From an uncultured Paraprevotella sp. (GTDB taxonomy: Bacteria; Bacteroidota; Bacteroidia; Bacteroidales; Bacteroidaceae): a stretch of DNA of 45,050 nucleotides. The stretch is taken from NCBI GenBank assembly GCA_944321345.1, contig CALUKY010000020.1:1-45050 (forward strand), in the 5' to 3' direction. The translations under genes and the position numbers were made by a program. Shown here in pieces: positions 35,654-44,907 of the stretch. The notes beneath the pieces were generated by a model that searched no databases, was not told the origin of the DNA, and saw nothing but the letters and a program-made list of their open reading frames with translations. Position 1 is the stretch's first letter; every line of letters begins with the position of its first letter.

Positions 35654-36847
35654 CTAAATATCTATATCTATTCGTCCAAGTTCTTTCCAATTATCCATAA
35701 CCGTTTCATCCTCATTGTTCAAAATCCGGTCTTTGGCAACCTTCAATGGAGAGGCGATGCGCAAATGATAGTCTTTTCCAAGAGTTCCCTGACCATAAGT
35801 TTCGGTATTGGCATTCCATACCAGCAGGCCGGAAGCATTCAGGGTGTTGTACAGATTGATACAAACACGGAATATCTTGCCTTTTTTCGTTCCATCCTCG
35901 TTCTTTACATGTGTATAAGCGGCCAGATGAAGAATACCCGGACCGGTAGTCAGTCTCCGGGAATAACTGGGAACCAGAGAGGTGGCATTGATTTGACCGG
36001 ACGCCTTCATCGTCATGGCCTTGGTACTGTCACTATAAGCCGGTAACGGAGTATAGTCGGCCCGGAAAAGCATCTTATAGGTTTTCTTCAGGTCCAGAAC
36101 ATTATCAACGAAGTCCAAGGAAGCCGGAATACCCGAAATCTCACCCCAGATACTGTCGATCACCACATCCTCTTCTTTCTGAATATCGAAATCAAAATAG
36201 ATTCGGGGAGTAATCAAAGCCGGCTTGAAGTTTACCACAACCTTCGAAGTATCGGTCGAAGCATGAACCGGAATTGTCTGATAATTTACTTTTCCCTGAT
36301 ACATGATTGCATTTCCGTTCTTGATGTATCCGGAGTAGGGATTGTAATCCTCCCAAGATGACAAACCGACATGAGACAAACACTCGCTCAAAGTGCAAGG
36401 GGAATACCGGAACTTAAGATCGATGACCGTATTCTCGTCACCCTGAGAACTTCCCGGCTGGGGGGATTCCAATATAAGATCCTTCGAACTGGTGTAAGCA
36501 ATAAACTGATAAGGACCACTGCGCACCCATAGCTTGTCGTTCACCGCTCCCGAAATCGTGTCAGACGCTTCTTCGTCTCTTTCACTATCCGGGCTCAGCA
36601 AAACTCCTGTATTGCCGGTCGGATGAGAGGTGACACGGAAGTCATAACGTATGGTGTTGGACATTCGTATGGCCACGACATGCATGCTATCCGGCTTCTC
36701 CGAAAAATCCTCCTCTTTCCAGGAGAACTGGAAATCCAATAACGTGCGATGCGGATGTTCGTCGTAACATAGCTCTACATCGGTATTGCAGCCCGCTCCC
36801 AAAAGAGACCCCAACAGAATGCACCAATATAAAATTACACGTTTCAT
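35654..36847 (-). CDS. DUF5119-family lipoprotein of operon 2
   Basis: This 397-residue lipoprotein has a clear lipobox LLGAGC (cysteine 20). The opening pattern ELCYDEHPH, then LDFQFSWKEE and PDSMHVVAIRMSNT, is typical of DUF5119 proteins, which usually precede fimbrillin genes in Bacteroides and Parabacteroides. The rest is beta-rich, ending in LRIASPLKVAKD and a short acidic tail. It lies 2 bases after the DUF3575 gene and 6 bases before a fimbrillin. Function is unknown; its position resembles that of an anchor or usher-like partner. Confidence 0.8.
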   Translation of the reverse strand: MKRVILYWCILLGSLLGAGCNTDVELCYDEHPHRTLLDFQFSWKEEDFSEKPDSMHVVAIRMSNTIRYDFRVTSHPTGNTGVLLSPDSERDEEASDTISGAVNDKLWVRSGPYQFIAYTSSKDLILESPQPGSSQGDENTVIDLKFRYSPCTLSECLSHVGLSSWEDYNPYSGYIKNGNAIMYQGKVNYQTIPVHASTDTSKVVVNFKPALITPRIYFDFDIQKEEDVVIDSIWGEISGIPASLDFVDNVLDLKKTYKMLFRADYTPLPAYSDSTKAMTMKASGQINATSLVPSYSRRLTTGPGILHLAAYTHVKNEDGTKKGKIFRVCINLYNTLNASGLLVWNANTETYGQGTLGKDYHLRIASPLKVAKDRILNNEDETVMDNWKELGRIDIDI

Positions 36848-36849
36848 AT

Positions 36850-38121
36850 TTAACTATTCATTTTTCTTTGTCCCATCAACAAAGGAGTTATCGCCAGCTC
36901 CTTAAGTTCCTCGTCCTTTACCTCTTTCTGTTCCGGACTATCGGAGGCTTCCTTTGCCTTATCATCTTTCTTTTTTGAGTCTTTCTTCTTTCTTCTACGC
37001 GACTTCTTTGAATCTTTTTCAGTCTCCTCTTTTTTCGGAGTATCCGACTTTACTGTATTCTCGGTCTCTTTAGTCAAAGCATCTGACCCGGAATCATTCT
37101 TGACATCCTTGTCACCGGATTTAGCCTTTTTAGCGTCTTCCTTAGCTTTTTTGGCGTCTTCCTTTTCTTTTTTCTTCAGCTCCTTGAGTTTCTTCTTTGC
37201 CTGTTGGACGGAATCCTTCTGGAACTGTTCCTTCTGACGAACCTGGAACAAAGAATCCTGCTCAGCTCGACGCTTCTCTCGCAAAGCTGTCTGCAAATTA
37301 TCCCACTTGTCGTAACGCTCGGCCTCACCTTGTACCTTTTTCGCTATAGAACGGAAGCGATAAGCCAGTCCTACACGCAATTCATGAATAACCGGATAAG
37401 GAGTTACATGTAAGCCTTTACTGCCTGCATATTCGTAACAGCCTGTTTCACTAATATAACGATAACGGTCAAATCGGGTAATTTTAGCACCGACAGTCAC
37501 TCCCAGATCCAAATCCAGGCTTCGCCCGTTCTTCAAAATAAAAAGTGGCACATTCCAACCTCCGGAAACTCCCAGATTGATACCTTTTCCCTGGACACCC
37601 TTACCGAAACAGGCCAAAGAATATTGGTCGTAACCTCCATAAAGGGCCACATAATAAGCTCGCCAGTCACGCGGATTGGTCAGCGTACGTCCGGACAGAA
37701 CATTTCGCCTGAACTTTTTGAAGAACCAACGCACACGGGAAATAGTCGTGTCACGGGTTTCATATTTGGAAAAAGCACCACGGACCGTTCCTCCGGTTCG
37801 CCAATACTTGCGAAGCTCGACAGAAACGTTCGCGACATTCAAAACATACCGGGGATTAAAACTGTGAGAACTATTCCAATTATAGCCACCCTGCAGAAGT
37901 ATAGAAAAACGGTTTTCGGGGGAGTTCAAAAAGTCGAATTCCACACCTAGGTTCGGAACGGTAAGAAACCAGTTCACCGTATTTGTGTGTATAGAAAATC
38001 TTCTAATAAAGGAATTATCCTCGCGAATCGTATCGGACTGCGTATTTGCCAATAAATTCGGTATCCATAATACCCAAATTAAAAGAGCAATAAGTCTTCT
38101 GCAATCATTTTTAAAAGACAT
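36850..38121 (-). CDS. DUF3575 outer-membrane protein with lysine-rich tail, first gene of operon 2
   Basis: From the ATG at 38121 the protein has 423 residues (a TTG two codons upstream is less likely). A signal peptide ends near NLLANTQ. The DUF3575 barrel follows, with HTNTVNWFLTVPNLGVEFDF and LRVGLAYRFRSI as a late strand (to about residue 275). The remaining 145 residues are a charged, probably disordered or coiled-coil tail, rich in Lys and Glu and containing DAKKAKE-type repeats. Such a tail is absent from the other two DUF3575 proteins here. After a barrel it would lie in the periplasm and could grip peptidoglycan or a partner. The promoter match is just upstream. Confidence 0.83.
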   Translation of the reverse strand: MSFKNDCRRLIALLIWVLWIPNLLANTQSDTIREDNSFIRRFSIHTNTVNWFLTVPNLGVEFDFLNSPENRFSILLQGGYNWNSSHSFNPRYVLNVANVSVELRKYWRTGGTVRGAFSKYETRDTTISRVRWFFKKFRRNVLSGRTLTNPRDWRAYYVALYGGYDQYSLACFGKGVQGKGINLGVSGGWNVPLFILKNGRSLDLDLGVTVGAKITRFDRYRYISETGCYEYAGSKGLHVTPYPVIHELRVGLAYRFRSIAKKVQGEAERYDKWDNLQTALREKRRAEQDSLFQVRQKEQFQKDSVQQAKKKLKELKKKEKEDAKKAKEDAKKAKSGDKDVKNDSGSDALTKETENTVKSDTPKKEETEKDSKKSRRRKKKDSKKKDDKAKEASDSPEQKEVKDEELKELAITPLLMGQRKMNS

Positions 38122-38192
38122 ATCCAAGTGTAATTATTTAATGATGAATTGCCCGTTAATACTATTAAGTTAAACTTTAAAAAATCTTTTTG

Positions 38193-38224
38193 CAAAGATA
38201 AGCATTTATTTATGGTAAGGCAAA
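38193..38224 (-). promoter_or_regulatory. Promoter of fimbrial operon 2
   Basis: On the minus strand TTTG (38221-38224), 20 bases, then TATCTTTG (38193-38200) match the Bacteroidota promoter consensus exactly in both boxes and in spacing. It lies about 72 bases upstream of the first gene of operon 2. Confidence 0.8.
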
Positions 38225-38410
38225 AAATATTCATGATAAAATATAAACACAAGAGCATTTTTAATATTTCCACTTCAGATGGAGTAATGTTTTTTATCAT
38301 ATTTTAATGACATAACTATCTAAAAAACAACCAAATAAACAAAGCAACACATTCCACAAAAGCAGCATTGTCAAAACAAGGTTTTTCAGTTCCTTTACAA
38401 GGATTAAAAA

Positions 38411-38438
38411 AGGCATTGAAACATACGTTTCAATACCT
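38411..38438 (-). terminator. Terminator-like hairpin, minus strand
   Basis: A 12-bp stem (38411-38422 with 38427-38438, one G-T pair on the minus strand) closes a 4-base loop. On the minus strand it is followed by five T. It probably stops transcripts leaking past ispF before the operon 2 promoter. Confidence 0.65.
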
Positions 38439-38538
38439 TCAGTTTTATTAGTTTAAAGTACAAACAAAACAAATAAAAATTTACATTATATCAAAAAAAC
38501 AAGTGTAAACAATATGGTTATGACAATTTTTACACAAG

Positions 38539-38571
38539 AAGCCGGTCAAAAAGTAACTTTCTGACCGGCTT
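38539..38571 (-). terminator. Stem-loop directly after ispF
   Basis: A perfect 10-bp GC-rich stem (38539-38548 with 38562-38571) encloses a 13-base loop, 18 bases past the ispF stop. There is no long T run right after it, so it may act with the second hairpin at 38411-38438. Confidence 0.65.
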
Positions 38572-38589
38572 CTGTATCATTATAAAACT

Positions 38590-39078
38590 TTACGGTACAT
38601 TCTTCTCCAACAAAACTGTTGCATAAGCGGAAATACCTTCTTCACGACCGGTAAAACCCAACTTCTCGGTCGTTGTAGCTTTAATGGACAAGTCATCTAC
38701 ATCAATTCCCATCACACGAGCCAAGCATTCCTGCATCTCCGGGATATGCCCCTTGAGCTTTGGACGCTCGGCGCAAACCGTAATATCCGCATTTCCGAAC
38801 TCATACCCCTTGGCACGCACCAGCTTCATGGTCTCAGCCAACAGAATCTTGCTGTCGATATTATGAAACTGTTCGGAAGTGTCCGGAAAATGATAGCCTA
38901 TATCACGCATATTGGCCGCCCCAAGAATGGCATCACAAAGAGCATGAATCAACACATCGGCATCACTATGCCCCAAAAGTCCTTTATCATGATCCAGACG
39001 AATACCGCCCAACCAAAGCTCACGCCCCTCGACCAGACAATGTACATCAAATCCGAATCCAACCCGTATTTTTACCAT
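38590..39078 (-). CDS. ispF: 2-C-methyl-D-erythritol 2,4-cyclodiphosphate synthase
   Basis: This 162-residue enzyme of the MEP pathway makes MEcPP from CDP-ME 2-phosphate. The metal-binding DVH in GFGFDVHCL is near residues 8-13. Further motifs are LGHSDADVLIHALCDA and ATTTEKLGFTGREEG. Length is normal. It is the last gene of the FAH-porU-porV-ispF run, 27 bases after porV, and is followed by stem-loops. It shares the window with dxr of the same pathway, but the two are not in one operon. Confidence 0.96.
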   Translation of the reverse strand: MVKIRVGFGFDVHCLVEGRELWLGGIRLDHDKGLLGHSDADVLIHALCDAILGAANMRDIGYHFPDTSEQFHNIDSKILLAETMKLVRAKGYEFGNADITVCAERPKLKGHIPEMQECLARVMGIDVDDLSIKATTTEKLGFTGREEGISAYATVLLEKNVP

Positions 39079-39105
39079 AGTCTACTTCCTTTTCTGTAAT
39101 ATACA

Positions 39106-40281
39106 TTAACGGCGACCAAACAGATCTTTCATTCCGTCAAGATCGAAGCCGAGTGTGAAACGCAAAGTCTGATCCAAAGGATTACTCTGGGCCGTAGAAA
39201 TCACGTAAGCACAATCCAGTGAAAATACACTCATACGGAAACCGGCACCAGCTGTAAAATATTTACGGTTACCCTTATTGGCACTTTCATGATGATATCC
39301 GCCACGCAGGATAAAACGGTCGTTATAAGTATATTCGGCACCCAAACTCCACTGAATTTCCTGCATCTCTTCCTTAAAACCACCGGGAGCATCGCTGAAA
39401 CTCTTGAAAATTCCGGAAATAGGAGAAAGTTCATAATAGTCTCTCTGCAAACGCTGCTGATAATCTTCATTGGTTTCATCATCTCCCTGAATAGGATAAG
39501 TGGGAAGCAAAAGTTTGTTCACATCAGCCGCCAAAGAGATTTTATTATACTCGTTAAACGGAATCAGGAAATTGATACCCATTCGCAGATTCGTAGGAAT
39601 AAACTCTGCATTCTCATCACCACCATAAGATATCTTGGTACCGATATTGCTGATATTCAAACCCCAACCGAAATTACATTCACGGCTGCCGGCCACAAAG
39701 TACTTATTATAATACAAAGCGATATCAGCTGCAAAAGCCTTACCCGGAGAAGTTTCTTCGGTATAGTCATAAGTGATGTCTGAATAAATGAAACGCATTC
39801 CTACCGCAGCGGAGAAATTCTCGCTCAACATACGGGAATAAGCCACATCAAGTGACATTTCATACGGATTAATGGTCATATCTGCAGTCTGATCCATACC
39901 GCTGGAAGTGGACACCTCACCCAATGAAAAATAACGCAGAGATGCACTCAAAGCCTGATAATCACCAATACGATAGAATCCACTCATATAGGCAAGATTG
40001 ATGTCGTTAACCAGTTTACGCAACCAGGGAGTGTAATTAAGCGATACTCCCGCACGGCCTATATTATAAGGATACTTGGCCGGATTCCAGAACTGAGAAT
40101 TGACATCTGCCTCGGTAGCCGCACCAATATCTCCCATACCGCCACCACGAGCATCGGGGGCGATGGATTGTGAAGTTACTCCGGTTGTAACCGGATTAAA
40201 CATCGTTTCCTTGTCTCCGTCTGCAAATGCTGAGAACGAAACGCCCAGCAGAGAACAGAGCACGATTGCTTTTTTGTTCAT
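39106..40281 (-). CDS. porV: Type IX secretion outer-membrane protein PorV
   Basis: From the ATG at 40281 the protein has 391 residues, with a signal peptide ending near AFADG; a longer frame upstream adds an unlikely leader. The PorV hallmark is at the mature N-terminus: PDARGGGMGDIGAATEADVN and FWNPAKYPY. The remainder is a FadL-like outer-membrane barrel ending TLGFDLDG and FGRR. PorV receives T9SS cargo from the translocon and delivers it to the PorU attachment complex. It sits 50 bases downstream of porU, as in other Bacteroidales. Confidence 0.95.
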   Translation of the reverse strand: MNKKAIVLCSLLGVSFSAFADGDKETMFNPVTTGVTSQSIAPDARGGGMGDIGAATEADVNSQFWNPAKYPYNIGRAGVSLNYTPWLRKLVNDINLAYMSGFYRIGDYQALSASLRYFSLGEVSTSSGMDQTADMTINPYEMSLDVAYSRMLSENFSAAVGMRFIYSDITYDYTEETSPGKAFAADIALYYNKYFVAGSRECNFGWGLNISNIGTKISYGGDENAEFIPTNLRMGINFLIPFNEYNKISLAADVNKLLLPTYPIQGDDETNEDYQQRLQRDYYELSPISGIFKSFSDAPGGFKEEMQEIQWSLGAEYTYNDRFILRGGYHHESANKGNRKYFTAGAGFRMSVFSLDCAYVISTAQSNPLDQTLRFTLGFDLDGMKDLFGRR

Positions 40282-40331
40282 GAGTATTTTACTTTGTCGT
40301 TTTATTGCATTAATGATAACGATAGGCAAAA

Positions 40332-43300
40332 TTATTTATTGCCTATGATAATAATTTTTTCTGCCGCAGATTCGGACTGAACTCCATCAGACGAAGTGAT
40401 CACAACCCGATAAAGATAAACTCCGGTTCCCAAACGGGCCCCACCGCCGGAAGTCAGATTCCAAGGAACGGAATAAATTCCTTCACCACTGACACCCCGT
40501 TCGGTGTGTTGCCACAACTTACGCCCGGCAAAATCCATAACCTGAATCGTAAAATCACAGGTTTCTCCCGGACGGTCGTAGGCCAACACAAAATTGGTTG
40601 TCGTACGTGCCGGATTCTGGGTGGCATAAAGTCTGGAAATACGAGGACGCAAATCTGAATCAACCTCAAAATCAAATTCTGCTACCGAGCTGTTGTTCAT
40701 TGTATCCCAGGCACGGAACTTCAGGTTATGCTTACCCGCTGTAAGCTTCGGTAACATAAAGGTTACGCTTCCTTCACGATAGTCACCGAATTCATTGACA
40801 TAAGCCGTATTCAGATTATAGGATGTTGCGGGATTATCATCAATGACCAGCTCCAGATCATGACCAATACCATTACCGGATGTGTTGATTCCACTCTCAT
40901 CTTTAAGAGCAACCCGAAGTAAAGGAGTAGAGTTCACCCGTGCTCCGGCAGGATTTTCTATATCGTTCAGCCAAAGACGTATTTCCGGCCCCAAAGTATC
41001 GGCCATCAAATCACTGCCGGTACCTCCTACCAGAAACTGTTCAGTGTATCCATTAGCCTCTTGCTTACGATCGGTGCTGACTGCATAGAATACCATACGG
41101 CCGCTGGCATCGGAATAATTGATATCCAGAGGTATCGGGAAAGTAAGGCTGAAAGAACCTTTGCTTACCGAATCCGTACCGGCAAAAAGCACCTTATCGC
41201 GCGCAGTGAACTGAAACGGTGTTGTAGCACCTGCATTGTTTTTACAGATTACCTCCTGTTCACTATCATATACTTGCGTGGTTATGGAACCGGTAAACAT
41301 AGGAGCAGGAGTACCGTCCAATTGCTCTACATGGCCACTGATTCGCACCAGACTACCTGCAGACAAGGCCGGCAAAGCAGCATCAGCCGCAGCAACCGGA
41401 CAACCGTTAATGGAATCAAGTACTATACGATATTCTGCAGAGCCAATTAAAAGAGCCGGATCGCCCAACAAAGCGTAATGCAACTTGTTCTGAGTACGGT
41501 CTGTTCCCATATCGCCATTTGGATCCAACAGACTTACCTTGGAAAGACGAACGGCATCCCCCAAGCGATAGCGACGACCGGATTCATCCCGATCCAACAC
41601 ATAACGGCTGAAATAACGGTTCATATACAGATTATCATCGGCATACACAGTGCGTGCTGTTCCGAAAAAGGCCAAAGCTGCAGCAGAAGGATTCAGCATG
41701 GCCGTTTCCCCAACATTTTCAGCTCTACCGTCAAAAGGCATCACATCACAGGCTGCTGTCACCCATAATGGTACTTTCGTAGAAGTGAATTTCCTGAAAT
41801 CATCCAGCACCAGTACAAATTCATGAGAAAAACCATAAGTAGCGGCATGACCGGTATAATTCATGATCAGGGCTCCTTCATTCATCTGCTTGTCTATCTG
41901 ATCCTGCACCTCAGGATAACTGTTTCCGGTAGTAGAGTTCACTACGGTATAAGCGTCCCAATAAATACGTTGCAGGTCATATTCCGGATTATTCTTCTCA
42001 ATATCCTGGGCAACGATCTCCGCTGATTTCATGTGAAGGTTATCATCACCGTCGTCACCCAAGATCACAATCTTGTTTTTCCAGGAACCGGCCTCCTGAT
42101 TCTCCATATAACGGATGGTCTTATCCACCAGATTGCGGGCATCACTTTCCGTAACCACCGGGAAACGGCCAATACCCAGATCGACTTTTTCAGTTTTTAA
42201 TGAAGCTCCTTCTCCATCATCCAACAGACCGAAATAGTCTTCCATCACATAACAGGTTATAGCGCTGAATGAATCATCCGATTCATAACACAACAAATAA
42301 TCTTCCGGATTTTCCTGTTTCCAGGAAGTAGAAATCATTCGATTGTCCCAAGCCGCATCTCCAAAAAGCAACAGATAACGGGGAGCCTCATCAACCGTAG
42401 CGGCACGGTCGTAAAGCATCTTCATGAAACGGCGATAAGCTGTTGCGTCGGGAGTGCCGGAGGAGAATTCGTTATAAATCTGATCGGCACGCACCACCAA
42501 TACCTTCATTCCGTCCAAACGACGGTGGGCATCGGCCAACCGCTCTGCCTGTGCCGTAAGTTTTCCGCTTTGCGGTACAATAATGACCATATCAACGAGA
42601 CTGTCTATGGCATGCAGATTCTGATTGGCTACTTCACCGACATATTCCGGTTTGGGAAATGTTGCATCAACATCTACGGCTACATAATGCCCCTTGGAAT
42701 AATCATCCTGAAAATAATAGCTTGTTCCGTTTGATTTTCCGTTCATCTGCACCGTTGGATGAAGCGAATCACCCAAACGCCAAACGGAAAGATTACGCCC
42801 CGAAGGATTGGAAAGAGTAAATCCTGTTGCCGCAGTATTCTCATTCCGGAAATCCAAAAAAAGCTCATCAATCTCCAGTTTGCGGGTATAATTCAACTCC
42901 AAAAAGTCCAGACGGGCATGATTCCCCTTGGTAGCTGTCAACCTGACCGTAGTCTGATCGCCTTGGATTTCTCCTTTCAGATCAAAAGTGCGCTCAGATA
43001 AAGCTCCTTTGGTATAGTTACTTAGAGCCTCGACAGAGAATGACGTCTTCGCCGAGCCGTTGACTTCCGGTTCGACTGTAGTACGGGTATTGGCTCCTGC
43101 AGTAAAAGCCACACGTAACGTTGCCACCTCGTTTCCTTCAACAGCTCCCGGATTAGACAGCTTATAGGTTTGTGAGTTGCCATTATAATAATCGTAAGAA
43201 TCAAAAAGACGACGTCCGCCTGAATACCAGGCAAATTCATCACGTTCGTAAAGCACCTGTTCCAAGAAAGTGGATACAGTATTGCTGACAGCACCGGTAA

Positions 43301-44108
43301 ATTCTTCTGCCTGATCAAAAGATTTCGGCGAATCGCCCTCAGTCAGAAAATAATATCCATGTGTTGAATAATTATTTACCGTATGCCGATAAAGATACGA
43401 GGCAGAGCGTTCCCAAGACACCGGTCCATTGGCATAAAACAACAATCCGTTCTTACCAGGGTAAAGTGGCACCTCATCCAGATCATCATAATCATTATCA
43501 GCATCAATCACTTCATTCTGCAAATGACCGCCGTAACCATAAAGCTTGACTCGGGCTGGATCACTGAATCCCATTTTCTGCAAATCGGATGCTGTAAGCA
43601 TGTACACGCCATCCTGAGGTATTCTAATCTTGACCCAACGACCTTGGGCCAATACCGATGAAGCAGCATAGCGCTCCGTACGAACACGGGAAGAGGAAAT
43701 ACGCGACACGTTTTTTTTAGGCTGACGGTCAATGGCTATCTGGCAACTTACAATCTTATAGTAGCGACCGTTACGACAAACGATCGGAACGAAACGCACA
43801 TCAAGATAACCTTGCTTACGCGACACCCCGACCCGAGAATCAACCTCCGGAATCTCAGGCAATTGCACTCCCATTGCAACAAGACGCTCCGTCTCAGAAG
43901 ACGTAAGAATACGAAGTTCCGGATAACGGACAGCAACCCGATAATCGTAGGAGGCAAAATCATCATCGAGCGGAATGACTTCCGTGTATTGAGGGAGGAC
44001 AGAGTCTATACGTAGAACATTCCAGTCTAACCGTGTAAAATCCTGCGCCTGAACAGACAGAGGCGCACAACACAGAAAAGACCCAAAAAGCAATTGACTT
44101 AATTTCAT
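40332..44108 (-). CDS. porU: Type IX secretion sortase PorU
   Basis: This 1258-residue C25-family (gingipain-like) cysteine protease has a signal peptide ending near VQAQ. The catalytic His is at residue 754 in NYTGHAATYG and the catalytic Cys at 787 in VTAACDVMPFDG. The strand ALAFFGTARTVYADDN follows the catalytic Cys. The C-terminus carries FlgD-like and sorting-type beta strands (ARLGTGVYLYRVVITSSDG). PorU removes the C-terminal signal of T9SS cargo and attaches the cargo to anionic lipopolysaccharide. It starts one base after the FAH-family gene and precedes porV. The giant adhesin at 247-6195 is a likely client. Confidence 0.95.
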   Translation of the reverse strand: MKLSQLLFGSFLCCAPLSVQAQDFTRLDWNVLRIDSVLPQYTEVIPLDDDFASYDYRVAVRYPELRILTSSETERLVAMGVQLPEIPEVDSRVGVSRKQGYLDVRFVPIVCRNGRYYKIVSCQIAIDRQPKKNVSRISSSRVRTERYAASSVLAQGRWVKIRIPQDGVYMLTASDLQKMGFSDPARVKLYGYGGHLQNEVIDADNDYDDLDEVPLYPGKNGLLFYANGPVSWERSASYLYRHTVNNYSTHGYYFLTEGDSPKSFDQAEEFTGAVSNTVSTFLEQVLYERDEFAWYSGGRRLFDSYDYYNGNSQTYKLSNPGAVEGNEVATLRVAFTAGANTRTTVEPEVNGSAKTSFSVEALSNYTKGALSERTFDLKGEIQGDQTTVRLTATKGNHARLDFLELNYTRKLEIDELFLDFRNENTAATGFTLSNPSGRNLSVWRLGDSLHPTVQMNGKSNGTSYYFQDDYSKGHYVAVDVDATFPKPEYVGEVANQNLHAIDSLVDMVIIVPQSGKLTAQAERLADAHRRLDGMKVLVVRADQIYNEFSSGTPDATAYRRFMKMLYDRAATVDEAPRYLLLFGDAAWDNRMISTSWKQENPEDYLLCYESDDSFSAITCYVMEDYFGLLDDGEGASLKTEKVDLGIGRFPVVTESDARNLVDKTIRYMENQEAGSWKNKIVILGDDGDDNLHMKSAEIVAQDIEKNNPEYDLQRIYWDAYTVVNSTTGNSYPEVQDQIDKQMNEGALIMNYTGHAATYGFSHEFVLVLDDFRKFTSTKVPLWVTAACDVMPFDGRAENVGETAMLNPSAAALAFFGTARTVYADDNLYMNRYFSRYVLDRDESGRRYRLGDAVRLSKVSLLDPNGDMGTDRTQNKLHYALLGDPALLIGSAEYRIVLDSINGCPVAAADAALPALSAGSLVRISGHVEQLDGTPAPMFTGSITTQVYDSEQEVICKNNAGATTPFQFTARDKVLFAGTDSVSKGSFSLTFPIPLDINYSDASGRMVFYAVSTDRKQEANGYTEQFLVGGTGSDLMADTLGPEIRLWLNDIENPAGARVNSTPLLRVALKDESGINTSGNGIGHDLELVIDDNPATSYNLNTAYVNEFGDYREGSVTFMLPKLTAGKHNLKFRAWDTMNNSSVAEFDFEVDSDLRPRISRLYATQNPARTTTNFVLAYDRPGETCDFTIQVMDFAGRKLWQHTERGVSGEGIYSVPWNLTSGGGARLGTGVYLYRVVITSSDGVQSESAAEKIIIIGNK

Positions 44109-44109
44109 C

Positions 44110-44727
44110 TTACTTCACGTTAAAGGACAGGACCTTTCGATCCTCTAAAAAACCATCCAAATGCTGATCTATGGCAACCGGACCGACTCCGACCGGAGTT
44201 CCGGTAAAGATCAAATCGCCAATCTTTAAAGTAAAAAAACGGCTCACATAGGCAATGATCTGATCGACAGTATAGAGCATATCACCGGTATAACCACGTT
44301 GAACCGTAGATCCGTCAATATCCAGATGAAAATTCAGATTCTGAATAGCAGGAAGCTCATTTACCGGAACAAAATCACCGATCACCGCAGAATTGTCAAA
44401 GGCCTTGGAAAGCTCCCAAGGCTTTCCCTCTGCACGAAGACGTTGCTGCAGATCACGCGCTGTAAAATCAATACCTACCGTAACTGCATCATAATAGCGA
44501 TGCGCAAAACGCTCCGCAATGTTCTTTCCCAAACGACAAATACGAACAACCAGTTCGGTTTCATACTCGCAACGCTGCGTGAAATCGGGAATAAAGAACG
44601 GTTTGCTGTCTTTAAGCAAAGCAGAATCGGGTTTGATAAAGATCACAGGCTCCTCTGGTTTATATAACGTTCCATCAAGCTCTTTATTGTGTTCGGCATA
44701 ATTCATGCCCACTGCTAATATTTTCAT
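44110..44727 (-). CDS. Fumarylacetoacetate hydrolase-family protein
   Basis: This 205-residue protein of the FAH fold has the family landmarks MNYAEHNKEL at the start, EYETELVVRI with the metal-binding acids, GIDFTARDLQ, and LIFTGTPVGVGPV near the end. Members hydrolyse or decarboxylate 2-keto acid derivatives such as acylpyruvates or oxaloacetate, using magnesium. The substrate cannot be told from sequence. It is the first gene of the run that continues with porU, one base later, so it shares the porU transcript without an obvious functional link. Confidence 0.9.
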   Translation of the reverse strand: MKILAVGMNYAEHNKELDGTLYKPEEPVIFIKPDSALLKDSKPFFIPDFTQRCEYETELVVRICRLGKNIAERFAHRYYDAVTVGIDFTARDLQQRLRAEGKPWELSKAFDNSAVIGDFVPVNELPAIQNLNFHLDIDGSTVQRGYTGDMLYTVDQIIAYVSRFFTLKIGDLIFTGTPVGVGPVAIDQHLDGFLEDRKVLSFNVK

Positions 44728-44753
44728 TTTTATCGATTTGTCTGTTTATTCTA

Positions 44754-44784
44754 CAAAAATAAGACAAATCCGCTAAAAAACAGA
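44754..44784 (-). promoter_or_regulatory. Candidate promoter of the FAH-porU-porV-ispF operon
   Basis: The minus strand reads TCTG (44781-44784), 19 bases, then TATTTTTG (44754-44761). The -7 box is perfect and the -33 box is one base off. It lies 27 bases upstream of the FAH start. Confidence 0.6.
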
Positions 44785-44825
44785 GGGGCACATGCAAGAA
44801 AATGTAAAAAGAGAGGAAAAAGAAA

Positions 44826-44865
44826 CAAACCCGGGAATATGTCTGCAGACATAAACCCGGGTTTG
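44826..44865 (-). terminator. Terminator after tsf, with nested palindrome
   Basis: A perfect 10-bp outer stem (44826-44835 with 44856-44865) surrounds an inner 14-base palindrome, ATGTCTGCAGACAT. The minus strand continues with TTTCTTTTT. It lies 42 bases past the tsf stop. Confidence 0.85.
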
Positions 44866-44907
44866 TGAATCCGTAATATTTAAATGAATTTCAAATGAAA
44901 TCCAAAA

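Larger units (their letters stand above)
38225..38589. other. Intergenic region between fimbrial operon 2 and ispF
   Basis: This very AT-rich region has no gene I would support. It holds two stem-loops listed separately and a weak 7-bp dyad (GTGTAAA with TTTACAC) near 38502-38535. Confidence 0.5.
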
